Shown piece by piece: positions 1 through 5,713 of a DNA stretch of 7,480 bases (position 1 is its first letter; each line of letters begins with the position of its first letter). This DNA comes from an uncultured Ectothiorhodospiraceae bacterium. Lineage in GTDB: Bacteria > Pseudomonadota > Gammaproteobacteria > UBA6429 > Thiohalophilaceae. Position numbers and translations under genes: made by a program. Below the pieces are notes generated by a model. It was given only the letters and a program-made list of their open reading frames with translations. It was not told where the DNA came from and did not search any database. The stretch lies in assembly GCA_947259425.1 (NCBI GenBank), contig CAMYMO010000407.1, forward strand, positions 1-7,480, read 5' to 3'.

Positions 1-517
1 TCAACAAATCTCGAGCCTGTCGTAAACTGTTCTTCTGTTGAGCTGCGCCGATAAATTGTAGTGCCAGAAATCGTTCCAATGTCGCGGTATAATTATTTTC
101 TAATTCAGTTGAAAACTGATCCAATATGTCTGCATCTATTCCATTATCCCAGTCCTGCTTACTTGCAAAACAGGCCGAACTGGAGACCAGGATCAACCTG
201 GATATATACGCTGGATACAACATAGCCATGCGTTGCGCAATGAGCCCACCCAGCGACCATCCCAGTAAATAAATATCACCAGCGACATGTTGCTGAATAT
301 TTTTTTTTATTAGATGAGTTATGTTATCGAGCTCAGCAAGATTGGCAATTGAATTGCTCTGACCATGTCCAGGTAGGTCGATTGAATAAAAAGTAAATCG
401 ATCTTTCATTTTATCGATTATCGGCTTGAACAAACCTGCATGCATGCCCCAGCCATGCAAAAGTATCAGTGGCGGCCCCTTTCCTTCAATATCAATGTTT
501 AATTCCTGCTCGTTCAT
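1..517 (-). CDS. bioH: Pimeloyl-ACP methyl ester carboxylesterase BioH (partial, 3' end outside window)
   Basis: This alpha/beta-hydrolase cuts the methyl ester from pimeloyl-ACP methyl ester and so ends the BioC/BioH route to the pimelate part of biotin; it acts in the cytoplasm. Reading leftward from the ATG at 517, 172 codons are open to the window edge. The oxyanion-loop motif LLHGWGMHAGLF lies at residues 19-30, DLPGHGQS at 47-54, and the nucleophile elbow GWSLGG at 86-91 has Ser88 (Ser82 in E. coli BioH). FLALQ further on also matches E. coli BioH. The catalytic Asp and His should lie in the missing C-terminal part. The start is 7 nt after the bioF stop with only a weak Shine-Dalgarno sequence, so translation is probably coupled to bioF. 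GC is about 42%, lower than bioB. A run of nine A in the coding strand (300-308) is a possible slippage site. GWSLGG plus the bio context makes BioH much likelier than a generic esterase. Confidence 0.93.
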   Translation of the reverse strand, partial: MNEQELNIDIEGKGPPLILLHGWGMHAGLFKPIIDKMKDRFTFYSIDLPGHGQSNSIANLAELDNITHLIKKNIQQHVAGDIYLLGWSLGGLIAQRMAMLYPAYISRLILVSSSACFASKQDWDNGIDADILDQFSTELENNYTATLERFLALQFIGAAQQKNSLRQARDLL

Positions 518-524
518 TTAAAAA

Positions 525-1694
525 TTACTTATTTAAACAATCAAGCAATTGCTCGATCTGTTGTTGGCTATGTTCGGCACTGAAGGTGATACGAAGTCGT
601 GCGGTATTCTCGGGAACGGTAGGAGGACGGATCGCCGACACTAAAATACCCGCTTGCTTTAACTTTGCACTCAATTGCATCGTTGCTTGCACATCACCTA
701 TGACAATCGGTTGGATGGCCGTATCAGAACCCGTATCGAAATGATCACAAGCGAGTCCAGTAATCTCTGCTTGAGCTAGACCCTGCTTGAAAAACGAAAT
801 ATTTTTATTGAGTTGATCACGACGCCATGACTCTTCATCAACCAATTTCAAACTCATTCGCGTTGCCTCAGCAATCGCCGCGGGCATCGCTGTGGTATAG
901 ATATAACTACGCGCACGTTGAATTAAAAATTCAATCAGGTCTTCATCACCTGCAACAAAAGCTCCAAAGGTCCCTAATGCCTTACCTAGCGTACCTACCA
1001 GGATCGGAACATCATCAACCGTTGCATTCACTACTTCCAAACAACCTCGACCTGTTGCGCCGACCGTACCAATGCCATGTGCATCATCAACCATTAACCA
1101 ACTATTCGATTTAGCTGACTGTTTAACCAATTCAGCCAGCGGCGCGATGTCACCGTCCATACTAAACACCCCATCCGTACAAACCAGCTTATTTTTTGCC
1201 TTTGAGTTGGAAAGCTTGGACTCCAGGTCGCTGACGTCACTATGTTGAAAGCGTTGTAAGCGTGCCTGTGATAGTAAACCGCCATCTAATAAAGAAGCAT
1301 GATTTAACCGATCCTCAAATACCGCATCACCTTTTGCAAGCAATGCACTGATCACACCTAGATTAGCCATGTAACCTGTCGAGAATAATAGAACGCGAGG
1401 TCGTCTTACAAACGCCGCCAACTCCTCTTCTAACTGATGATGTGCGCGACTATGACCATTAATTAAATGCGAGGCGCCACTACCGACACCGTATTGTCTC
1501 ACGCCTTTGGTAAAAGCTTCGACAAGCTTAGGATGATTGGCTAAACCAAGATAATCATTACTACAGAAATTCAGGTAGGACTTTCCGTTTTGTTTTAGCT
1601 TGACCGCTTGAGGTGTATCAGTAGTGGAACGCGAACGATAGAGATCAAGTTGTTTTTGTTGCGCTAAAAACTGATGTATCTCATTTTTGTTCAT
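525..1694 (-). CDS. bioF: 8-amino-7-oxononanoate synthase BioF
   Basis: BioF is a PLP enzyme that condenses pimeloyl-ACP (or pimeloyl-CoA) with L-alanine, with loss of CO2, to give 8-amino-7-oxononanoate (KAPA), the first ring-forming step of biotin synthesis. The 389-aa product is of normal length (E. coli 384). Visible landmarks are NFCSNDYLGLANHP (42-55), GVGSGASHLINGHS (69-82), His132 stacking on PLP, VDDAHGIG (202-209) with Asp203 and His206, the Schiff-base lysine Lys238 in GTLGKALG, and SAIRPPTVP (353-361) near the C-terminus. The N-terminus aligns with E. coli BioF, so the ATG at 1694 is kept even though no clear Shine-Dalgarno sequence precedes it. It lies 69 nt downstream of bioB in the same direction, with no terminator-like hairpin between, and 7 nt upstream of bioH. 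The related enzymes Kbl and HemA share the fold, but the bio neighbours settle the assignment. Confidence 0.97.
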   Translation of the reverse strand: MNKNEIHQFLAQQKQLDLYRSRSTTDTPQAVKLKQNGKSYLNFCSNDYLGLANHPKLVEAFTKGVRQYGVGSGASHLINGHSRAHHQLEEELAAFVRRPRVLLFSTGYMANLGVISALLAKGDAVFEDRLNHASLLDGGLLSQARLQRFQHSDVSDLESKLSNSKAKNKLVCTDGVFSMDGDIAPLAELVKQSAKSNSWLMVDDAHGIGTVGATGRGCLEVVNATVDDVPILVGTLGKALGTFGAFVAGDEDLIEFLIQRARSYIYTTAMPAAIAEATRMSLKLVDEESWRRDQLNKNISFFKQGLAQAEITGLACDHFDTGSDTAIQPIVIGDVQATMQLSAKLKQAGILVSAIRPPTVPENTARLRITFSAEHSQQQIEQLLDCLNK

Positions 1695-1763
1695 TGTGGT
1701 TATTGTTTTGCTAAATCAATATTCAGTGAACTGTTTTGCGGTTAAATACAAACAACAACCCAA

Positions 1764-2732
1764 TTAAACAGATTTAATTCCCAAGTTATCAAACAACACC
1801 TTATCGTGATTTGGGCCGGGATTGGGCGTGGTTAATAACTTCTCGCCATAAAAAATCGAGTTTGCACCGGCAAGAAAACACAGCGCCTGCATTTCATCAC
1901 TCATCTCTTCACGGCCGGCAGACAAACGAACATGCGATTTTGGCATCAGGATTCGGGCCACGGCGATACTGCGAACAAATTCGATCGGTTCAAAATCCTC
2001 CGCCGCTTCCAATGGGGTTCCTTCAACTCTTACCAACATATTAACGGGCACCGATTCAGGGTGCGGCGACTGGTTTGCTAACTCACGCATTAAACCGACC
2101 CGATCTTTTCTGCTTTCCCCCATGCCCAGGATGCCACCACAACAGACGTTGATACCGGCATTACGAACATGTGCCAAGGTCTCAAGTCGATCATCATAAG
2201 TGCGGGTGGTGATGATCTCATTGTAATATTCAGGTGAACTATCAAGGTTATGATTGTAGTAATCCAACCCAGCTTGTTTGAGTCGCTGAGTCTGCGCTTC
2301 GGTCAACATACCCAAGGTCAAACACGATTCCAGACCTTCCTCTTTAACCGCAATCACCATATCGATGACTTTATCCAGGTCTTTATCTTTCGGGCGACGC
2401 CAGGCAGCCCCCATGCAAAAGCGCGACGCCCCATTTTGTTTTGCCTGTCTGGCCGCATCGACCACCGCCGTCAGTTCTAACAAAGACTCGTCCTCAACCG
2501 GAGTGTCATAACGAACACTCTGTGGACAATAGGCACAATCTTCAGAACATTTGCCGGTCTTGATGCTGAGTAAGGTACTCACCTGAACTTCATTCGGGTC
2601 AAAGTGCTGGCGATGTACATTTTGCGCGGCAAAGATTAAATCCGAAAAAGGTTGGGTAAAAAGCGCTTCGATCTCCTGATCTGACCAATCATGGCGCATC
2701 ATTTGTTGATTGGATTCGGCTAATTGCGTCAT
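1764..2732 (-). CDS. bioB: Biotin synthase BioB (radical SAM)
   Basis: BioB converts dethiobiotin to biotin by radical chemistry, inserting a sulfur atom taken from its own auxiliary [2Fe-2S] cluster. The radical-SAM motif is CSEDCAYC at 62-69 (Cys62, Cys66 and Cys69 bind the [4Fe-4S] cluster). The [2Fe-2S] ligands match E. coli with a constant offset of nine residues: Cys106, Cys137, Cys197 and Arg269. YNHNLDSSPEYY (159-170) and the final YGEKLLTTPNPGPNHD (295-310) are typical of BioB. At 322 aa it lacks about 30 residues of the non-catalytic tail of the 346-aa E. coli protein, but every ligand is present, so it should be active. A good AAGGA ribosome-binding site lies 6 nt before the ATG. 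It starts 24 nt after the stop of the unknown membrane gene, which suggests cotranscription, and is followed by bioF. Confidence 0.98.
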   Translation of the reverse strand: MTQLAESNQQMMRHDWSDQEIEALFTQPFSDLIFAAQNVHRQHFDPNEVQVSTLLSIKTGKCSEDCAYCPQSVRYDTPVEDESLLELTAVVDAARQAKQNGASRFCMGAAWRRPKDKDLDKVIDMVIAVKEEGLESCLTLGMLTEAQTQRLKQAGLDYYNHNLDSSPEYYNEIITTRTYDDRLETLAHVRNAGINVCCGGILGMGESRKDRVGLMRELANQSPHPESVPVNMLVRVEGTPLEAAEDFEPIEFVRSIAVARILMPKSHVRLSAGREEMSDEMQALCFLAGANSIFYGEKLLTTPNPGPNHDKVLFDNLGIKSV

Positions 2733-2738
2733 AACAAT

Positions 2739-2743
2739 TCCTT
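2739..2743 (-). promoter_or_regulatory. Ribosome-binding site of bioB
   Basis: AAGGA on the minus strand with 6 nt to the bioB ATG at 2732. It is the clearest Shine-Dalgarno sequence among the leftward genes, and it sits within the 24-nt gap after the preceding membrane-protein gene. It supports the chosen bioB start and independent ribosome entry. Confidence 0.75.
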
Positions 2744-2756
2744 CTCTTGTTCCTGT

Positions 2757-3215
2757 TTATTTGGGTGGCAGGACGGGTTCTTGTTCTGTATCAAGCACGG
2801 TATCGTGCCATTCTTCTCTATATATATGTATCAAGTCATAAATGGTCCAGGGCACCATCACCACCGCCAATATTGCCCAGGTCACTAACCAGGCCGATAG
2901 TGAGGTGCCATAAAATGTCGCCACTACCACCACCAGGCCAAGCAAACCATAAAATCGATAGGCGGCCCATTGGGTATAGTGACCCACACGTTCATTCGGG
3001 TGATGCCGCAGCATGGTATATAACGCAATTGAGGCCCCAAACCAAAACACCATAATCGGCATCGGTATCAGGATGGCGAGCAAATTACCGTAATTAAACC
3101 AGGTGGCACTACGCCTGGCCGACTGTGCGGAGACGATACTTGTTGGCGTTTTTGAATCGGTTGGATCACTCATTGTGTTACCATTACTGCAGGCTGCGTT
3201 TTTAATTGCGCTCAT
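2757..3215 (-). CDS. Unknown small integral membrane protein, first gene of the biotin unit
   Basis: I do not recognise a named family. The 152-aa product has a polar Ser/Thr-rich N-terminus (1-38), then three likely membrane helices at about 45-67 (contains LLAILIPMPIMVFWFGASI), 86-104 (GLLGLVVVVAT) and 107-129 (WLVTWAILAVVMVPW). A positively charged loop with HHPNERVGHY (71-80) joins helices 1 and 2. The soluble acidic tail runs IYREEWHDTVLDTEQEP and ends in LPPK. No catalytic motif or signal peptidase site is evident. The start is uncertain: the ATG at 3215 (Met1) and the ATG at 3173 (Met15) both lack a good Shine-Dalgarno sequence. The membrane helices and the ordinary composition argue for a real gene. 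It lies 24 nt before bioB in the same direction and next to the predicted promoter, so it probably heads the bioB-bioF-bioH transcript. A role in biotin metabolism is only positional inference. Confidence 0.8.
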   Translation of the reverse strand: MSAIKNAACSNGNTMSDPTDSKTPTSIVSAQSARRSATWFNYGNLLAILIPMPIMVFWFGASIALYTMLRHHPNERVGHYTQWAAYRFYGLLGLVVVVATFYGTSLSAWLVTWAILAVVMVPWTIYDLIHIYREEWHDTVLDTEQEPVLPPK

Positions 3216-3254
3216 TCATTAATAATTTAGACTTCAAATTGATTCGTTTTAAAG

Positions 3255-3284
3255 CTGACAGGATGTTAGCGGGCAAGGAATAAT
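3255..3284 (+). promoter_or_regulatory. Predicted sigma-70 promoter for comF
   Basis: On the plus strand CTGACA (3255-3260, five of six) and AATAAT (3279-3284, five of six) are separated by 18 bp. Transcription would begin near 3291, giving a short leader of about 15 nt that still contains the comF ribosome-binding site. It occupies the same DNA as the leftward predicted promoter, so the two could not be bound by polymerase together. Confidence 0.5.
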
Positions 3285-3290
3285 TGTCAA
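3263..3290 (-). promoter_or_regulatory. Predicted sigma-70 promoter for the leftward biotin unit
   Basis: On the minus strand a perfect -35 box TTGACA (3290-3285) is followed after 16 bp by TAACAT (3268-3263), which matches four of six bases of the -10 consensus. Transcription would start near 3256, leaving a leader of about 40 nt before the membrane-protein ATG at 3215. It is the best leftward match I found in the 90-bp gap between the divergent genes. This is a match by eye, with no experimental support. Confidence 0.5.
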
Positions 3291-3293
3291 CTC

Positions 3294-3300
3294 AAAGGGA
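3294..3300 (+). promoter_or_regulatory. Ribosome-binding site of comF
   Basis: AAAGGGA lies 5 nt before the ATG at 3306. This strong purine-rich Shine-Dalgarno sequence at ideal spacing fixes the comF start. Confidence 0.75.
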
Positions 3301-3305
3301 CTACT

Positions 3306-4016
3306 ATGGTTTACAACTGGTTAAATAACGCTCTTAATTTCATAATGGGTCAGCACTGCCTGCTTTGTAATCAAGCTATCAAAAACCCTTCCGTCGATTT
3401 TTGCCCCAACTGCCTCAAAGACTTACCCGTTGTATTACATGGCTGCCAACAATGCGGTGTCGCGCTTGAAATGGAGCGAGTCTCCCATTGTGGCCACTGT
3501 CTAACCGCCCCGCCCAATTACGATCGAGTCATTTCAGCCTATAGCTATGCCAGCCCGGTGCGACAACTCATGGCTCGTTATAAATTTCAACGGCAACTAT
3601 CGCTCGCACCGATTTTCGCCAGCGCCCTCATGCAACAAATTAAACGGCCAGATATTCGTATAGAGGCATTACTACCAGTTCCGCTTCATGCAATGCGACT
3701 TCGACAACGTGGTTTTAATCAGGCGATTGAACTGGCAAAACCGATTGCCCAGGCCTATCTCAAACCCTTGTTACTCAAGTCAATACGCCGTAACCGAAAT
3801 ACTGACAGCCAATTAAATCTACCCGCCAAACAACGGGCCGGCAACGTGCGCGGTGCATTCGAATATATTCAACCCATCAAAGCAAAGGGCATTGCGATAA
3901 TTGATGACGTGATGACGACCGGCAGCACGGCTAACGAGTTGGCTAAAACGCTGAAATTAAATGGAGTGGAATATGTTGAAGTGTGGTGCATCGCGCGCGC
4001 CAATGCTAAACACTGA
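3306..4016 (+). CDS. comF: ComF/GntX family phosphoribosyltransferase-like protein
   Basis: The 236-aa protein has an N-terminal zinc-finger region with four CxxC pairs (Cys18/21, Cys33/36, Cys47/50, Cys62/65) followed by a type I phosphoribosyltransferase-like domain. LLPVPLHAMRLRQRGFNQA (122-140) is the family signature, and the PRPP-binding loop IAIIDDVMTTGSTA (196-209) keeps the acidic pair Asp200-Asp201. Family members (ComFC in Gram-positives, ComF in Haemophilus, GntX in E. coli) are needed for uptake or processing of transforming DNA in competent bacteria, and the E. coli protein is linked to use of DNA as a nutrient; no phosphoribosyl substrate is firmly established. Length is typical. 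It is divergent from the biotin unit, an arrangement also seen for E. coli gntX and bioH. Its stop is 7 nt from the stop of the convergent outer-membrane gene. The start is supported by a strong ribosome-binding site. Confidence 0.92.
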   Translation: MVYNWLNNALNFIMGQHCLLCNQAIKNPSVDFCPNCLKDLPVVLHGCQQCGVALEMERVSHCGHCLTAPPNYDRVISAYSYASPVRQLMARYKFQRQLSLAPIFASALMQQIKRPDIRIEALLPVPLHAMRLRQRGFNQAIELAKPIAQAYLKPLLLKSIRRNRNTDSQLNLPAKQRAGNVRGAFEYIQPIKAKGIAIIDDVMTTGSTANELAKTLKLNGVEYVEVWCIARANAKH

Positions 4017-4023
4017 ATCAGGA

Positions 4024-4674
4024 TTAGAAACGATATTTAAAGTCGAGGAACGGACCTTTCTGCTCGATGTCGGCCTGAATATCACCACCATCAATGCTGA
4101 ATTGCTGGTGCTGCCAACCCCCTTCCATACCAAAACCACTTTGCCATTGGTAACTCAATTTGGCCTTATAATCTAATGCATAATACTGATCATATTCCAA
4201 ATGACGTGCGCCGATACTGGCGGACAAGCCGCTGTTCGGTAATGAATACAAAGCATTGGCATAAAGCATTGGCAACGCGGTGTTCAGATGAATCTGAGAA
4301 TGTTCCAAATCATTCTGGACCAGATCGCCATCGATGAACCGCAGGTTCACACCCAAATCAACATTCAGATTATTATTGGAATGAAACGGATAAGAAAACG
4401 TCGCATCAAATTGGTTCATTTGACCAAACAGATCGTCGCTCTGAAAAAGTGAGCGATTGCTGCCGTCGGCGATATCATCACGTCGAAAACGTTCGTCCTG
4501 TAGCTGATTCCCCACCGCAAGGCTCTGGTGTTGAAAACTAAATTGAGCCTGGGGCATTTCCTTCTCGACAGCATCACTTGACCAGGCCAGGATTGGCAGA
4601 CTGATTAGAACGAGTGCTATTTGTGTTTGTAACTTGCCCATGACCGTAGAACGATGTCTCTCCAAATTTTCCAT
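4024..4674 (-). CDS. Small outer-membrane beta-barrel protein, resembles the TIGR04219 group
   Basis: The product has a signal peptide, a run of alternating hydrophobic/polar beta-strands, and a C-terminal phenylalanine (FLDFKYRF), the signature recognised by the Bam machinery, so it is probably an outer-membrane barrel of unknown function. LNVDLGVNLRFIDGDL (103-118), ALPMLYANALYSLP (133-146) and the end with ADIEQKGPFL recall, from memory, the TIGR04219 outer-membrane family; the LGxYxGA-type first strand expected there is not seen, and about 180 mature residues is short. Two starts are possible: ATG at 4674 (216 aa) or ATG at 4641 (205 aa, beginning MGKLQTQIALVLISLPILAW). The second gives a more normal signal peptide, cleaved perhaps after Ala35 (216-aa numbering), but neither start has a well-spaced Shine-Dalgarno sequence. 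An in-gene 13-bp near-tandem repeat lies at 4248-4273. It probably has its own promoter in the upstream 139-bp gap. Confidence 0.8.
   Translation of the reverse strand: MENLERHRSTVMGKLQTQIALVLISLPILAWSSDAVEKEMPQAQFSFQHQSLAVGNQLQDERFRRDDIADGSNRSLFQSDDLFGQMNQFDATFSYPFHSNNNLNVDLGVNLRFIDGDLVQNDLEHSQIHLNTALPMLYANALYSLPNSGLSASIGARHLEYDQYYALDYKAKLSYQWQSGFGMEGGWQHQQFSIDGGDIQADIEQKGPFLDFKYRF
4248..4273. repeat. 13-bp near-perfect tandem repeat inside the outer-membrane protein gene
   Basis: ACAAAGCATTGGC (4248-4260) is followed directly by ATAAAGCATTGGC (4261-4273), identical at 12 of 13 positions. Because 13 is not a multiple of three, the copies are read in different frames and encode PMLY and ANALY in turn. 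The reading frame stays open to the C-terminal Phe. Confidence 0.85.
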
Positions 4675-4703
4675 ATTATGTATATGGTGAATATGACCAA
4701 TCC

Positions 4704-4736
4704 ACCCCTAAAAAGTGCTAAATTTTCATTAGAGGT
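4704..4736 (-). promoter_or_regulatory. Possible stem-loop in the leader of the outer-membrane protein mRNA
   Basis: In the minus-strand transcript ACCUCUAA (4736-4729) can pair with UUAGGGGU (4711-4704): eight pairs including one G-U, around a loop of 17 nt. In the plus-strand sense the G-U becomes a C-A mismatch, so the fold favours the leftward RNA. With the predicted -10 box at 4749-4744, the RNA would start almost exactly at the stem. No U-run follows, so it is not a standard terminator. Confidence 0.3.
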
Positions 4737-4743
4737 AGACACT

Positions 4744-4749
4744 ATTCTA
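4744..4749 (-). promoter_or_regulatory. Candidate -10 box for the outer-membrane protein gene
   Basis: TAGAAT on the minus strand matches five of six bases of the -10 consensus and lies in the very AT-rich 139-bp gap (4675-4813) between ubiA and the outer-membrane gene. No good -35 box is found at 16-19 bp, so the promoter would be weak or activator-dependent. The gap holds no other gene and no clear terminator for the upstream ubiA transcript. Confidence 0.3.
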
Positions 4750-4813
4750 GCTGATTTGACTGAAATTTAATTAATATAGATCACAAAATTTACATTTTAT
4801 GACTATATCTTAA

Positions 4814-5713
4814 CTAATTGAATAGATGGGATATTTTATCATAATAAGCGCTGAGTAAAACCCCAATAAAAATCGACGCGCCTAACCAACTGTTATTTAA
4901 GAAGGCGGCAAAGCATTTTCGGGGCTCGCGTTCACGAATCAGGTACTGCTGGTAGGCGGCAAAGCCCATCGCAACAAGCAAAGACACATAATACGGCCAG
5001 GCCATCGCTGTTTTACTGCCTAATAGATATAGACCGAAAAACATCAGAATCTGTAAGACAAAGAGTATCATCCGGTCCGCATCACCGAATAATATCGCCG
5101 TCGACTTCACGCCGATCTTCAGGTCTTCATCCCGATCGGCCATCGCATACATGGTGTCGTATATAACGGTCCAGACAACCGTAACGGCATACACCAGCCA
5201 GGCGATGCGCGGGACATACCCCGTTTGCGCCGCGAAGGCCATCGGCACGCTCCAGGCAAACGCCATGCCTAACACGACCTGGGGCAAGTGAGTATAGCGC
5301 TTCATAAAAGGATAAATGGCCGCCAATAACAAACCAGCGAACGATAACAGCACGGTCAATATATTGGTTAACAATACCAAGATAAACGCGGTCAGAGATA
5401 AACCAACAAACAACCACAGCGCTTCCTTTGAGCTGACCTTACCGCTGGCGATGGGTCTGTGTTTGGTACGTTCGACATGGGGATCGATTTTACGATCGGC
5501 AAAATCATTGATCACACAACCCGCGGAACGCATTAATACCACGCCCGAAACGAACACAAACAAGACCAACAGGTTCGGTTTGCCATGACTGGCAATCAAT
5601 AAGGCCCAGAGCATCGGCCACAACAGCAGATAGATTCCAATCGGGCGATCTAACCGAGTTAAATAATAGTATTGTCTGAGTCTATCTTTAACGTGTGGTG
5701 TTAAATATTTCAT
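4814..5713 (-). CDS. ubiA: 4-hydroxybenzoate polyprenyltransferase UbiA
   Basis: This inner-membrane enzyme joins the polyprenyl chain to 4-hydroxybenzoate, the second committed step of ubiquinone synthesis. The 299-aa protein is rich in membrane helices and has both Mg2+-diphosphate motifs of the family: NDFADRKID at 69-77 (Asp70, Asp73, Asp77) and DTMYAMADRDED at 186-197, followed by the conserved GVKSTA (201-206). TRLDRPIGIYLLLWPMLWAL near the N-terminus (19-38) is a standard UbiA signature. Length is close to E. coli UbiA (290 aa). The ATG overlaps the ubiC stop by one base (TAATG), no strong Shine-Dalgarno sequence is visible, and translation is therefore probably coupled to ubiC, which supplies its substrate. 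COX10 and MenA are related, but the motifs and ubiC neighbour identify UbiA. Confidence 0.97.
   Translation of the reverse strand: MKYLTPHVKDRLRQYYYLTRLDRPIGIYLLLWPMLWALLIASHGKPNLLVLFVFVSGVVLMRSAGCVINDFADRKIDPHVERTKHRPIASGKVSSKEALWLFVGLSLTAFILVLLTNILTVLLSFAGLLLAAIYPFMKRYTHLPQVVLGMAFAWSVPMAFAAQTGYVPRIAWLVYAVTVVWTVIYDTMYAMADRDEDLKIGVKSTAILFGDADRMILFVLQILMFFGLYLLGSKTAMAWPYYVSLLVAMGFAAYQQYLIREREPRKCFAAFLNNSWLGASIFIGVLLSAYYDKISHLFN

Noticed and set aside
827..1285. Short open frames on both strands within bioF
   Set aside because: They lie out of frame inside an intact, motif-complete bioF and show no independent coding signs.
1695..1763. Regulatory element or small RNA in the 69-bp bioB-bioF gap
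   Set aside because: Only a CAGT-TC-ACTG mini-palindrome and poor promoter matches are visible, which is no more than expected by chance in AT-rich DNA.
2795..2808. GCACG/CGTGC hairpin as a terminator between the membrane gene and bioB
   Set aside because: The stem is only 5 bp, lies within coding sequence and has no U-run after it.
4756..4784. Plus-strand promoter starting at TTGACT (4756-4761)
   Set aside because: No -10 box occurs at 16-18 bp, and it would read only antisense into ubiA.
4776..4790. CRP-like half-site (TGTGATCTA on the minus strand) upstream of the outer-membrane gene
   Set aside because: Only the left half matches; the partner half-site TCACA at the right spacing is missing.
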